Source: Chromatiaceae bacterium (lineage in GTDB: Bacteria > Pseudomonadota > Gammaproteobacteria > Chromatiales > Chromatiaceae). Taken from it: DNA of 45,062 nucleotides. The stretch covers positions 1-45,062 of the forward strand of contig JALOTB010000027.1 of assembly GCA_025458165.1 (NCBI GenBank). The letters are read 5' to 3'. Shown in pieces: positions 1 through 8,790 of the stretch (positions are counted from its first letter, which is position 1; each line of letters starts with the position of its first letter). Under the pieces are notes generated by a model that did no database searches, was not told the DNA's origin, and saw only the letters and a list, made by a program, of their open reading frames with translations. A program made the position numbers and the translations under genes.

Positions 1-77
1 CCATCTGGCTGGGTCTTCAGCGCGTCATGGACTTCGCCGCCGGGATCAAATTCGCCAGAGAGGCTCATGGGCTATGA
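1..77 (+). CDS. 3' end of an upstream gene (identity not recognised)
   Basis: Only the last 25 codons are inside the window, reading in the frame that begins at base 3 and ending at a TGA at 75-77. The peptide is hydrophobic to amphipathic and ends with FAREAHGL. In TagJ-containing T6SS loci the gene before hcp is usually tssC, so this may be the end of a sheath gene. I could not match the peptide to the TssC C-terminus I know, and the assignment rests on position alone. Confidence 0.4.
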   Translation, partial: IWLGLQRVMDFAAGIKFAREAHGL

Positions 78-186
78 GATGTGTGTAATGGGATGGGTTT
101 GACGCCAAGATCTGGCGTCCGACCGATTGGGGCGCGTCGCGGTGTTTACGGCGGCGCGTAATTTGGTCTTTTTTGGAGGTACGATC

Positions 187-666
187 ATGGCAGTCGACTT
201 TTACATTAAGCTGGGCGATATCGTGGGTGAGTCCAAAGATGCGACGTATAAGGGCTGGATCGAGGTTTTGGGGTGGGCTTGGGGGATGACCCAGTCGGGC
301 ACCATGCACACCGGCACAGGCGGCGGCACGGGCAAGGTGAGCGTGCAGGACTTCAGTTTCACCAAGTACGTCGACAAGTCGACACCGAACATCATGCAGA
401 AGTGCTGCACCGGTAAGCACTATCCGAAGGTCGAGTTCGTTGCGCGCAAGGCCGGTGACAAGCCGCTCGACTATGTGAAGCTGACCATGGAGGAGGTGAT
501 CGTCACGTCGGCGACCACCGGAGGTGGCGTGGGGCAAGAGCAGGTGACGGAGAACGTCACGCTCAACTTTGCGCGATACAAGTATGAGTACACCCCCCAG
601 AAGCCGGACGGATCGAAGGATGCATCGATCCCACAGACCTTCAATATCCGAGAGAACAAAGAGTAG
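187..666 (+). CDS. hcp: Hcp, T6SS inner-tube protein
   Basis: Hcp forms stacked hexameric rings that make the expelled tube and can carry small effectors in its lumen. The 159-residue length is normal for the family. The start MAVDFYIKLGDIVGES and the internal segment with VQDFSFTKYVDKSTP are typical of the Hcp1 type, as is the conserved KVEFVARKAG stretch. The ATG at 187 was chosen because TTGGAGGT lies just upstream at 173-180; an upstream GTG/TTG extension has no such site. It is the first complete gene of the plus-strand T6SS run and is followed by a strong hairpin (693-725) before tagJ. That arrangement would fit the high Hcp dosage a tube needs. Confidence 0.96.
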   Translation: MAVDFYIKLGDIVGESKDATYKGWIEVLGWAWGMTQSGTMHTGTGGGTGKVSVQDFSFTKYVDKSTPNIMQKCCTGKHYPKVEFVARKAGDKPLDYVKLTMEEVIVTSATTGGGVGQEQVTENVTLNFARYKYEYTPQKPDGSKDASIPQTFNIRENKE

Positions 667-692
667 TCGATTGATCCGAGCGCGGAGCGGTG

Positions 693-725
693 CCCGCTCG
701 GTATCCGCCCTGGATGCCGAGCGGG
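693..725 (+). terminator. Strong stem-loop between hcp and tagJ
   Basis: The left arm at 693-706 pairs with the right arm at 712-725 over 14 positions with one G-U pair, around a 5-base loop (GCCCT). No T-tract follows, so it is not a classical intrinsic terminator. It is better read as an mRNA-stabilising or partial-termination hairpin that would raise hcp over the downstream baseplate genes. The role is inferred; the pairing is seen directly. Confidence 0.7.
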
Positions 726-756
726 TGGTCGCTGATTGGACCTAGCGGAGGTGGGG

Positions 757-1587
757 ATGGATTGGCTTGCTGGACGGTCGCTGGATGCCGCGCTGCAGGA
801 TGCGCAGGCGCGGGTCAAACGAGAGCCGGCCGCGCCCAAGCATCGGGTCTTTTTGTTCCAACTCCTGGCCGTCCTCGGCCAATGGGACCGGGCCCTCACG
901 CAGCTCAATCTGGCCGGGGAGATGGACGCCGCGGCCTTGCCGATGGTCCACACCTATCGCCAGGCGCTTGCCGCCGAGCGGCTGCGCGAGGCGGTCTTCA
1001 ACGGCAGTCGGTCACCCCTGGTCTTTGGCAGGCCCGAGCGCTGGGTGGCCCTGTGCATCGAGGCCCTGCGGCTCGACGCCCAGGGCGCGCACCCACAGGC
1101 GAAGGCGCTGCGGAACGAAGCATTCGAGCAGGCCCCTGCATCCCCGGGGCGTCTGGAGGAACCAGAGGGCGGGAACTTCGCCTGGATCGCGGATGCCGAC
1201 GAGCGCCTGGGGCCGATGACCGAGGCGGTCATCGACGGGAAGTACTACTGGGTGCCGTTCATGCACGTCGCTCGAATCCAGATCGAGCCTCCGGCGGACC
1301 TGAGGGACCTGGTGTGGATGCCCGCCTATTTTCGCTGGACCAATGGGGGCGAGTCGGCGGCTTTGATCCCCACCCGTTATCCGGGGTCGGCGCAGAGCGC
1401 GGACGACCGGATTCGGCTTGCCGCGCGCACCGAGTGGCTGGAGGTCGGCGCTGGCACCTTTCACGGCCTGGGCCAGCGGCTCATCACCACCGACACCGGG
1501 GAGTACGCCTTGATGGACCTGCGCCGCCTGAGCCTAGATCAGCCCGTCGCCGACAGCGAGGCTGAGCCGTCGCGACCGTCGGACTGA
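757..1587 (+). CDS. tagJ: TagJ (ImpE/SciE family) T6SS accessory protein
   Basis: TagJ proteins bind the sheath subunit TssB and are thought to help ClpV-mediated sheath recycling. The protein has the family's two parts. The N-terminal alpha-helical, TPR-like half (about residues 1-130) includes the motif AQARVKREPAAPKHR and a PMVHTYRQALAAE helix. The C-terminal half has WIADADERLGPMTEAVIDGKYYWVPF followed by the DLVWMPAYFRWTNG segment typical of ImpE. The ATG at 757 has GGAGGT at 747-752; an in-frame TTG at 736 would add seven residues but has no obvious Shine-Dalgarno sequence. It lies between hcp and tssE, the usual place for tagJ. Confidence 0.92.
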   Translation: MDWLAGRSLDAALQDAQARVKREPAAPKHRVFLFQLLAVLGQWDRALTQLNLAGEMDAAALPMVHTYRQALAAERLREAVFNGSRSPLVFGRPERWVALCIEALRLDAQGAHPQAKALRNEAFEQAPASPGRLEEPEGGNFAWIADADERLGPMTEAVIDGKYYWVPFMHVARIQIEPPADLRDLVWMPAYFRWTNGGESAALIPTRYPGSAQSADDRIRLAARTEWLEVGAGTFHGLGQRLITTDTGEYALMDLRRLSLDQPVADSEAEPSRPSD

Positions 1588-1611
1588 GCGGCGCACCCCG
1601 GCGAGACGTCC

Positions 1612-2118
1612 TTGGGCGAGCTTTCCCTCCAGGAGCGCCTGCAGCCGTCGTTGCTCGACCGCCTGCGGGACGACGAGCCCGAGGAGCGCTCCGAGCCCCC
1701 GGAGCGACGCGTCCTGTCGCTCGCCGAGCTACGCCGCAGCGTGCAACGTGACATCGCCTGGTTGTTCAACGCGACCAACCTGGCGCGGGAAGTGGCGGGC
1801 TACCCCGAGGTGGAACGGTCGGTCGTGAATTACGGCATCCCGGACCTTGCGGGCTTCACCGTGTCGTCACTCGATGTCGGGGTGCTCGAGCGGACGATTC
1901 AGCAGGCGCTCGAGGACTTCGAGCCCCGGCTGCTCAAGCACGCCATTCGGCTGCGCGCAGAGCTCGATCCGGACAAGATGAGCCACAACACGCTGATCCT
2001 CAACATCGACTGCGAGCTCTGGGCCCTGCCCATGCCCGTCCAGCTCCTGCTGCGGACCGAGCTCAATCTGGAGAGTGGTGACGTCTCCGTGACTGAAGTC
2101 ATGAGCCGGAGCCGCTGA
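1612..2118 (+). CDS. tssE: TssE, gp25-like baseplate wedge protein
   Basis: TssE is the T6SS homologue of phage T4 gp25 and joins the baseplate wedge to the first sheath ring. The 168-residue protein starts with LSLQERLQPSLLDRL, carries the LRRSVQRDIAWLFNAT helix, and then YPEVERSVVNYGIPDLAG, the gp25-type core. The end includes an Asn/Asp-containing strand leading to LLLRTELNLESGDV. The predicted start is TTG at 1612. Only two bases separate its stop region from the TTG of tssF (stop 2116-2118, next start 2120), so translation is probably coupled. Confidence 0.94.
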   Translation: MGELSLQERLQPSLLDRLRDDEPEERSEPPERRVLSLAELRRSVQRDIAWLFNATNLAREVAGYPEVERSVVNYGIPDLAGFTVSSLDVGVLERTIQQALEDFEPRLLKHAIRLRAELDPDKMSHNTLILNIDCELWALPMPVQLLLRTELNLESGDVSVTEVMSRSR

Positions 2119-2119
2119 G

Positions 2120-4006
2120 TTGGACCCGCGCTTCCTCGACCTCTACAACAGGGAGCTGCGGTACATCCGCGAGATGGGCGGCGAGTTCGCCGCGGACTTT
2201 CCCAAGATCGCCTCACGCCTGGGTCTCGACAGCTTCGAATGCGCCGACCCGTACGTCGAGCGCCTGCTGGAAGGTTTCGCCTTCCTCGCCGCGCGGATCC
2301 ACCTCAAGATCGACTCCGAGTTTCCGCGCTTCACCCACCACCTGCTGGAGTCGGTCTATCCGCACTATCTGGCCCCAACGCCGTCGATGGCGGTGGTCCA
2401 GTTCCTACCCGATATGGCCGAGGGGTCGCTGTCCGAGGGCTTTCCGGTGCCGCGCGGGACGGTCCTGCGCAGCGTGCTGCGCAAGGGCGAGACCACCGCG
2501 TGCACTTACCGCACCGCGCACGACACCACAATCTGGCCCGTCGAGGTGGAGCGGGCGGACTACGTCGGCTCGCCGAGCCTGCTCCCCGAGGTCAATTTCC
2601 CCGGGGGCTCTCCGATCAAGTCCGGCGTGCGACTGCGCCTTCGGGTGCATGCCGGTCTCAAGCTCTCGGACCTGGCGCTGGATTCGCTGGAGATCTATCT
2701 CCGCGGCAAGGACGCGATCCCGATGCGTCTCTACGAGCACATCCTTGCCAATGCCGTTGGCCTTGCCGCGAGGCCGGCACAATCGACGAAGAAATCGGAC
2801 TGGCTGGTGTGGGACAAGACTCACATCGCCCCGGTCGGTTTCGAGCCCGAGCAGGCGCTCTTGCCCTGCGGGGCTCGCTCCTTCGACGGTTACCGCCTGT
2901 TGCACGAGTACTTCACCCTGCCGCAGCGGTTCCTCTTCTTTCGGATCTCGGGACTGCGCCGCGCCGTCCGCCGCACCCTGGACACCGCTCTCGACCTGGT
3001 GATCCTGTTCGATCGCGCCGATCCGGCGCTCGAGACCGAGGTGACGGCGGGGCTTTTCCAGCTTCACGCCACGCCGGTTGTGAACCTGTTCCCGAAGCGC
3101 ATGGACCGGGTGCACCTCACGCAGACGGAGCCGGAGTACCACATCGTCCCCGAGCGCACGCGCCCGATGGACTTCGAGGTCTTCGCCCTGGAGTCGGTGA
3201 TGGGCTACGGCAAGGCCGTGGAGCCGGAGCGGGAGTTTCTGCCGTTCTACTCCGCCACTCATCCGAGCTTCCATCTCTCGCCCAACGCCTACTACACGGT
3301 TCGCCGAGAGAAGCGGCGGATGTCATCGCGGCGCCAACGCCGCAATCTGGGTCCGCGCTCGAGCTACATCGGCTCGGAGGTGTTCGTCGCCCTGGTCGAC
3401 GCGGACCAGGCGCCGATCTCACCCGATCTTCGCCAGCTCGGGGTCGAGGCCCTGTGCACCAACCGGGATCTCCCGCTGCTCATGTCGCTCGGCGGGGGAT
3501 CGACCGACTTCACCTGGGACTTCAGCGGGCCGGTGAACGCGGCCCGCTGCATCGCCGGCCCCAGCAAGCCGAGGGCCGCACCACTCGAGGGGAATGCGCA
3601 CTGGCGCCTGATCAGCCATCTCAGCCTCAACTACCTCTCGCTCGCGAGCTCGGAGGGGCAGCGGGGGGCGGTCGCGCTGCGCGAGATGCTGGGTCTTTAC
3701 GCCTTTCTCAACGAGACTCAGGTCCGCAAGGAGATCGAGGGTGTCCTGTCGGTTGTGGCCTCGCCCGTCTATCGGCGGATTGCGACAAGCGCCGGGTCTT
3801 GCTTCGGACGCGGCCTGGAGATCGTCCTGGAGGTGGACGAGGCGCTCTTCGAGGGGACCGGCTGCTTCCTGCTCGGCGCGGTGCTGGAGCAGTTCTTCAG
3901 CAAGTATGTCTCGATCAACTCCTTCACGGAGCTGCGACTGCGAACCACTGAGCGTGGGGAGATCATGAATTGGCCGATGAGAACCGGGCGCCGGCAAGTC
4001 CTCTGA
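2120..4006 (+). CDS. tssF: TssF, T6SS baseplate protein
   Basis: TssF with TssG and TssE forms the wedge of the baseplate around the VgrG hub. The 628-residue length fits the family. The N-terminus has the hallmark LDLYNRELRYIREMGGEFA, then PKIASRLGL and DPYVERLLEGFAFLAARI, followed by the LLESVYPHYLAPTPSM motif. The C-terminal part contains the GLEIVLEVDEALFEGTG segment and a run ending in FFSKYVSINSFTEL, also characteristic. Translation starts at TTG 2120, one base after the tssE stop, and its 3' end overlaps tssG by 37 bases. Confidence 0.96.
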   Translation: MDPRFLDLYNRELRYIREMGGEFAADFPKIASRLGLDSFECADPYVERLLEGFAFLAARIHLKIDSEFPRFTHHLLESVYPHYLAPTPSMAVVQFLPDMAEGSLSEGFPVPRGTVLRSVLRKGETTACTYRTAHDTTIWPVEVERADYVGSPSLLPEVNFPGGSPIKSGVRLRLRVHAGLKLSDLALDSLEIYLRGKDAIPMRLYEHILANAVGLAARPAQSTKKSDWLVWDKTHIAPVGFEPEQALLPCGARSFDGYRLLHEYFTLPQRFLFFRISGLRRAVRRTLDTALDLVILFDRADPALETEVTAGLFQLHATPVVNLFPKRMDRVHLTQTEPEYHIVPERTRPMDFEVFALESVMGYGKAVEPEREFLPFYSATHPSFHLSPNAYYTVRREKRRMSSRRQRRNLGPRSSYIGSEVFVALVDADQAPISPDLRQLGVEALCTNRDLPLLMSLGGGSTDFTWDFSGPVNAARCIAGPSKPRAAPLEGNAHWRLISHLSLNYLSLASSEGQRGAVALREMLGLYAFLNETQVRKEIEGVLSVVASPVYRRIATSAGSCFGRGLEIVLEVDEALFEGTGCFLLGAVLEQFFSKYVSINSFTELRLRTTERGEIMNWPMRTGRRQVL

Positions 4007-4998
4007 GCCTCGAGGACGGCTTGCTGCGCGAGCCCTATGCCTTCGACTTCTTCTATGCGATGCGGCGCCTCGAATGCCTGCATCCCGAGGAGCCCCGATT
4101 GGGCAACGCCGGGAGCCCGGCGCGCGAGCCCGTTCGGCTCGGGCAGGACTGCTCCATGGCCTTCGCCCCGGCGGCGGTCTCGTCCTGCGGCTGGCTGGGG
4201 GATTCCGGGCTGCTGCGTCTTGGGGTCGCGTTCTTCGGGCTGTTCGGACCCAATGGCCCGATGCCGCTGCATCTCACGGACTACGCCCTGGAGCGGGCGC
4301 GCCGCTACAAGGATCTCACCCTGCTGCGCTTCGCGGACGTCTTCCACCACCGGTTCCTGTGCCTGTTCTACCGCGCCTGGGCGAGCGCCCAGCCCGCGGT
4401 CAGCTTCGACCGCCCGGCGGAGGACCGCTTCGGCGAGTATCTCGCCTCGCTCTGCGGGCTCGGGATGCCGTCCCTGCGTGGGCGCGACGCGATGGCGGAC
4501 CCCGCCAAGCTCTTCTTCGCGGGGCGATTGCTGGCCGGCGCAAAGAACGCCGACGGTTTGGAGTCCATCATCCGTGAGTATCTTCGGGTGCCGGCGACCA
4601 TCGCTCAGTTCATCGGCGAATGGCTGGAGATCGCACCGCGGGAGCGCTGTCTGCTCGGCGCGTCACCGGCGACCGGCACCCTGGGCGCCACGGCAATCGC
4701 CGGGGCCTACGCCTTCGAGTGCCAGCACAGATTCCGGGTGCGCATCGGTCCGCTCGGGTTGGCGGGGTACCAGCAGCTCCTGCCGGGCGGCGAGAGCCTG
4801 GCGGCCCTGGTAGCGGTGGTGCGCAACTACGTCGGCGACGAGTATGTCTGGGACCTGCAGCTCGTCCTGCGCAAGCAGGAGGTGCCGGCGCTGCAGCTCG
4901 GGGCCTCCGCCCGCCTCGGCTGGACGAGCTGGTTGGGTGCCCGCGTCGAGGACAGGGACGCGGATGACCTGATCCTCGACCCCATGCGCCCCGCCTGA
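3970..4998 (+). CDS. tssG: TssG, T6SS baseplate protein
   Basis: TssG is the second large wedge component of the baseplate. The 342-residue protein has the family order: EPYAFDFFYAMRRLECLHPE near the start, then RLGQDCSMAFAPAAV, the FGLFGPNGPMPLHLTDYALERA region and FHHRFLCLFYRAW. Near the middle RVPATIAQFIGEWLEI is followed by a C-terminal FRVRIGPLGLAGYQQLLPGG block. The start TTG at 3970 lies inside the end of tssF, so the two genes overlap and are probably translationally coupled. It is the third consecutive TTG start in this run. Confidence 0.96.
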   Translation: MADENRAPASPLSLEDGLLREPYAFDFFYAMRRLECLHPEEPRLGNAGSPAREPVRLGQDCSMAFAPAAVSSCGWLGDSGLLRLGVAFFGLFGPNGPMPLHLTDYALERARRYKDLTLLRFADVFHHRFLCLFYRAWASAQPAVSFDRPAEDRFGEYLASLCGLGMPSLRGRDAMADPAKLFFAGRLLAGAKNADGLESIIREYLRVPATIAQFIGEWLEIAPRERCLLGASPATGTLGATAIAGAYAFECQHRFRVRIGPLGLAGYQQLLPGGESLAALVAVVRNYVGDEYVWDLQLVLRKQEVPALQLGASARLGWTSWLGARVEDRDADDLILDPMRPA

Positions 4999-5042
4999 GA
5001 CCCCAGGGCGCGCGTTACATCAAACCTACCGGGACGTCCCTC

Positions 5043-7796
5043 ATGCCAGAGATCAGTCGCGCCGCCTTGTTCTCCAAGCTCAACAGCCTCGGGTACAAGG
5101 CCATCGAAAGTGCCACGGTGTTCTGCAAGCTTCGCGGCAACCCGTATGTCGAGCTGGTGCATTGGATTCACCAGATCCTGCAGCTCCAAAACTCCGACCT
5201 GCATCGCATCATCGCCGCCTTTGAGCTCAATCCCGCACGACTCGCGAAGGACGTCACCGAGGCCCTGGATCGCCTGCCGCGGGGCGCGACCTCGATCACC
5301 GACCTCTCGTCCCACGTCGAGGAGGCGGTCGAGCGGGGTTGGGTCTACAGCACCCTGATGTTCCGGGATTCGCAGATCCGCACTGGCCATCTGGTCGTGG
5401 GGGTCCTGAAGACGCCAGGGCTGCGCAACGCCCTGCCGGCAATCTCGCGGGAGTTCGACAAGGTCAAGGTCGACGACCTCTGCGAGCGCTTCGGCAAGGT
5501 CCTCGCGGGGTCGCCAGAGGAGGTCCTCGGCGCGAGCGACAGCGGCCAGGCGGCCGCTGCGCCGGGTGAGGCGAGCGAGGCGATGGCCCCGGCCCAGCTC
5601 GGCAAGCAGGAGGCGTTGCGTCGGTTCTCGGTCGACCTCACTGAGCGCGCCGCCAAGGGTGAGCTCGACCCGGTCGTTGGGCGCGACAACGAGATTCGGC
5701 AGATCGTCGACATTCTAATGCGCCGCCGGCAGAACAACCCGATCCTCACGGGGGAGGCGGGGGTCGGCAAGACGGCGGTGGTCGAAGGCTTCGCGGCACG
5801 CATCGCGGGGAAGGACGTCCCGCCTCCCTTGCAGGGGGTCTCGCTGCGGGTCCTGGACGTCGGCCTGCTGCAGGCCGGCGCGAGCATGAAGGGCGAGTTC
5901 GAGGCTCGTCTGCGCCAGGTCATCGACGAGGTCCAGGCCTCGCCCAAGCCGATCATTCTCTTCATCGACGAGGCCCACACCCTGATCGGGGCGGGTGGGG
6001 CCGCGGGGACCGGGGATGCGGCCAACCTGCTCAAGCCCGCGCTCGCCCGCGGGACGCTGCGCACCATCGCCGCGACGACCTGGGCCGAGTACAAGAAATA
6101 CATAGAGAAGGACCCCGCGCTGACGCGCCGATTCCAGGTCGTGCAGGTCGACGAGCCGAGCGAGGCCAAGGCGATCCTCATGATGCGGGGCGTGGCGACC
6201 GCCATGGAGCAGCACCACCGGGTGCAGGTGCTCGATGAGGCCCTGGAGGCATCGGTGAAGCTGTCGCACCGCTACATCCCCGCGCGGCAGCTCCCGGACA
6301 AGTCCGTGAGCCTGCTGGACACGGCGAGCGCTCGGGTGGCGATCAGCCAGCACGCGATGCCGGCGGCCGTCGAGGACGCACGCCGCCGCATCGAAGCGCT
6401 ACGCACCGAGCTTGAGATCATCGCCCGGGAGAAGGCCGTGGGCGTTGAGACGGCCGAGCGCGAGGCGCGGGTCCAGGAGGCCCTGGCGCAGGAGTCAGAG
6501 CGGCTCGCGGCGCTCGATGTCCGCTGGCAGGACGAGCAGAGGCTGGTCGAGCAGATTTTGGCCCTGCGTGCGCGGCTGCGTCCGGCCGTGGGTGGCGTCG
6601 ACGCGGCCCTCGCGGCCGCGGAGGCCGCTGGCCCTGGTGAGCCGGCAGCCGCCGAGCCCCTTCCGCCGCCTGCGGACGCCGGGTTGCCGGGCGCGCTCGA
6701 TGAGGCTGCCCGCGAGGCGGCGCTCGCCGAGCTCAAGGGGCTGCAGCAACGCCTGCGCGAGCTCCAGGGCGAGTCCCCGCTCATCCTACCGAGCGTTGAT
6801 GCCCAGGCCGTGGCCTCGGTGGTGGCGGATTGGACGGGGATCCCGGTCGGGCGGATGGTGAAGAACGAGATCGAGGCCGTGATGAACCTGGCAGCGACCC
6901 TCGGGCGGCGGGTCATCGGCCAGGATCATGCCCTGGAGATGATCGCCCGGCGGGTGCAGACCTCCCGCGCGCGCCTCGACAACCCCAACAAGCCGATCGG
7001 CGTCTTTCTGCTCGCCGGATCATCGGGTGTTGGCAAGACCGAGACCGGGCTGGCGCTGGCGGAGGCGCTCTACGGCGGCGAGCAGAACATCATCACGATC
7101 AACATGAGCGAGTATCAGGAGGCGCACACCGTCTCCACCCTCAAGGGCGCACCGCCCGGCTATGTGGGCTACGGCGAGGGCGGGGTGCTGACCGAGGCGG
7201 TGCGTCGGCGACCCTACAGTGTCGTGCTCCTCGACGAGGTGGAGAAGGCCCACCCTGACGTGCACGAGATCTTCTTCCAGGTGTTCGACAAGGGCTGGAT
7301 GGAGGACGCCGAGGGCCGCTACATCGACTTCCGCAACACCCTGATCCTGCTCACCACCAACGCGGGCACCGACTTGATCATGGGGCTCTGCAAGGACCCG
7401 GAGCTGATGCCCGAGCCGGAGGGCATAGCCCAGGCGCTGCGCGAGCCCCTGCTCAAGGTCTTCCCGCCGGCCTTGCTGGGGCGCCTTGTCGTCATCCCCT
7501 ACTACCCGCTGAGCGACGAGACCCTGAGGCTGATCATCCGGCTGCAGCTCGACCGCGTTGCGGCCCGGATCACGGAGAACCATCGCGTCCCGTTCGGCTA
7601 CGATGAGGACGTCGTCGACCTGATCGCGAGCCGCTGCCGCGAAGTCGAGAGCGGTGCGCGGGTCGTGGATGCGATGCTGACGAACACCGTCCTGCCTCGC
7701 ATCAGCCAGCAGTTCCTGCTGCGGATGTCCGAAGGCACGCCGCTCGGCGGCATCCGCCTGTCTGTCTCCGAGGGCGACTTTTCCTATGCGTTCTGA
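5043..7796 (+). CDS. clpV: ClpV (TssH), AAA+ sheath-recycling ATPase
   Basis: ClpV is a Clp/Hsp100 ATPase that unfolds contracted TssB/TssC sheath for reuse. The 917-residue protein has an N-domain (about 1-160), then a first AAA+ module with Walker A GEAGVGKT near residues 237-244 and Walker B ILFIDEAH near 303-310. A middle coiled-coil region of about 440-600 has an Ala/Pro-rich insertion. The second AAA+ module has Walker A GSSGVGKT near 660-667 and Walker B VVLLDEVEK near 727-735. The RMVKNEIEAVMNLAATLGRRVIGQ linker is typical of TssH rather than ClpB. It starts at ATG 5043, 44 bases after tssG, and closes the structural plus-strand run. Confidence 0.97.
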   Translation: MPEISRAALFSKLNSLGYKAIESATVFCKLRGNPYVELVHWIHQILQLQNSDLHRIIAAFELNPARLAKDVTEALDRLPRGATSITDLSSHVEEAVERGWVYSTLMFRDSQIRTGHLVVGVLKTPGLRNALPAISREFDKVKVDDLCERFGKVLAGSPEEVLGASDSGQAAAAPGEASEAMAPAQLGKQEALRRFSVDLTERAAKGELDPVVGRDNEIRQIVDILMRRRQNNPILTGEAGVGKTAVVEGFAARIAGKDVPPPLQGVSLRVLDVGLLQAGASMKGEFEARLRQVIDEVQASPKPIILFIDEAHTLIGAGGAAGTGDAANLLKPALARGTLRTIAATTWAEYKKYIEKDPALTRRFQVVQVDEPSEAKAILMMRGVATAMEQHHRVQVLDEALEASVKLSHRYIPARQLPDKSVSLLDTASARVAISQHAMPAAVEDARRRIEALRTELEIIAREKAVGVETAEREARVQEALAQESERLAALDVRWQDEQRLVEQILALRARLRPAVGGVDAALAAAEAAGPGEPAAAEPLPPPADAGLPGALDEAAREAALAELKGLQQRLRELQGESPLILPSVDAQAVASVVADWTGIPVGRMVKNEIEAVMNLAATLGRRVIGQDHALEMIARRVQTSRARLDNPNKPIGVFLLAGSSGVGKTETGLALAEALYGGEQNIITINMSEYQEAHTVSTLKGAPPGYVGYGEGGVLTEAVRRRPYSVVLLDEVEKAHPDVHEIFFQVFDKGWMEDAEGRYIDFRNTLILLTTNAGTDLIMGLCKDPELMPEPEGIAQALREPLLKVFPPALLGRLVVIPYYPLSDETLRLIIRLQLDRVAARITENHRVPFGYDEDVVDLIASRCREVESGARVVDAMLTNTVLPRISQQFLLRMSEGTPLGGIRLSVSEGDFSYAF

Positions 7797-7818
7797 GACG
7801 GCCGGGATACGCGGGGCT

Positions 7819-7836
7819 CGCCGGCGTCAGCCGGCG
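7819..7836 (+). terminator. Hairpin between clpV and the VgrG cassette
   Basis: CGCCGGC (7819-7825) and GCCGGCG (7830-7836) pair perfectly around a GTCA loop. No T-run follows, so full termination is doubtful. It sits in the short gap between the core T6SS genes and the spike/cargo cassette, where partial uncoupling of expression would make sense. The pairing is seen directly; the function is inferred. Confidence 0.4.
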
Positions 7837-7853
7837 CGGCGGGCGGGCAAGTC

Positions 7854-8606
7854 ATGGCCGATCACCTGATGGCCCCAGGCGAGACCCTTGCCGAAGTCGC
7901 CGAGGCCTCTGGGGCCTCCGGCTGGCAGGGGGTCTATTACGCCGAGGTCAACCAGGAGTTCCGGGTTCGCCATCCGGATCCCTGGGACATCCCGCCTGGC
8001 GCCCGGGTCCTGATCCCCAGCTCGATGCGCGAGCAGCGGGTAGCACTCCTCGCGCGCATCCGCACCCTGGAGACCCTGATCAGCGAGACGACGGCGATCG
8101 GCGCCGACCAGCTCGTCCTGCTCCGGACCGACCTCGCACGCACCGCACTCGAAGACCCGGAGCGGCAGCTCGGCCCCTTCACCCGCAGGCTCGCATCGAG
8201 CATCCTGGGGTCAATTCGGCTGCTCAAGGCACCTGAGAGCGGGGGTGATCGCGCGAGCCTGGCGCTGGCGGGCGAGGTCCTCCAGCGCTCGGCCCTGACG
8301 ACGCGTTCCGAGTGCGCCTCGCTGCTCACGCTGCTCGCCGGGGCGGCTCGCGGCGTCTCCTGGGTCGTCCCGCAAGCCCTGGGCCGCGGCTGGTGCGACG
8401 CGGCGAGCCCAAACTTTTGGGCCAAGCCCCTGGTCTCGATGGTCGCGGGCTGGGCGCGAGCGGAGGGGCAGGCCCTGCTACCGGTCTTGCGTCGGGCGCA
8501 CGAGGTGGCGTATGCGGGCGTCCTGCACCAGCTCCAGAGCCTGCGCACGACCGCGATGATGGAGCTCAACCGGCTGGCGCGGCTGGAAGAGGAGGGCGGG
8601 GCTTGA
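7854..8606 (+). CDS. LysM-like domain protein of the VgrG cassette
   Basis: The first 50 or so residues look like a LysM module: APGETLAEVAEASG, then a W..VYYAEVNQEFRV segment and PWDIPPGARVLIP, which is the usual end of the fold. The remaining 200 residues are alpha-helical with no signal peptide and no membrane segment, and I do not recognise a family. It has conserved-looking Trp residues (for example SWVVPQALGRGWCDA) and ends in a charged helix. LysM-like domains occur at the N-terminus of T6SS spike-loading factors, and the gene lies between clpV and vgrG. A role as a cytoplasmic adaptor for VgrG, PAAR or cargo is therefore reasonable but unproven. Confidence 0.7.
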   Translation: MADHLMAPGETLAEVAEASGASGWQGVYYAEVNQEFRVRHPDPWDIPPGARVLIPSSMREQRVALLARIRTLETLISETTAIGADQLVLLRTDLARTALEDPERQLGPFTRRLASSILGSIRLLKAPESGGDRASLALAGEVLQRSALTTRSECASLLTLLAGAARGVSWVVPQALGRGWCDAASPNFWAKPLVSMVAGWARAEGQALLPVLRRAHEVAYAGVLHQLQSLRTTAMMELNRLARLEEEGGA

Positions 8607-8623
8607 CGCCGGACCCTGGAGAG

Positions 8624-8790
8624 ATGATGGCCGATCTCGTGACCCCGATCGAGGCGGTGCAGGCGGCGCTGGCGCTCCATCGCGAGGGGCGGCTCGCGGA
8701 GGCCAGGCTCCTCTACGAGCGCGTGCTCGCGGTCGAGCCGGATCACCCCGAGGCGCTGCATTTCCTAGGGCCCACAGCAACCTCGGAAAC
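8624..8790 (+). pseudogene. Displaced N-terminal TPR fragment of the downstream methyltransferase gene
   Basis: An ATG at 8624 (or 8627) follows GGAG and opens a frame with a good TPR: ALALHREGRLAEARLLYERV, then LAVEPDHPEALHFLG. At about 8768-8773 the frame runs into unrelated sequence, while the TPR pattern resumes at once in another frame as HSNLGNMLLEAG. Proteins of this type normally carry one more helix pair between these two points. The simplest reading is an internal deletion that also shifted the frame. A sequencing or assembly error at this site is the alternative. Confidence 0.65.
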
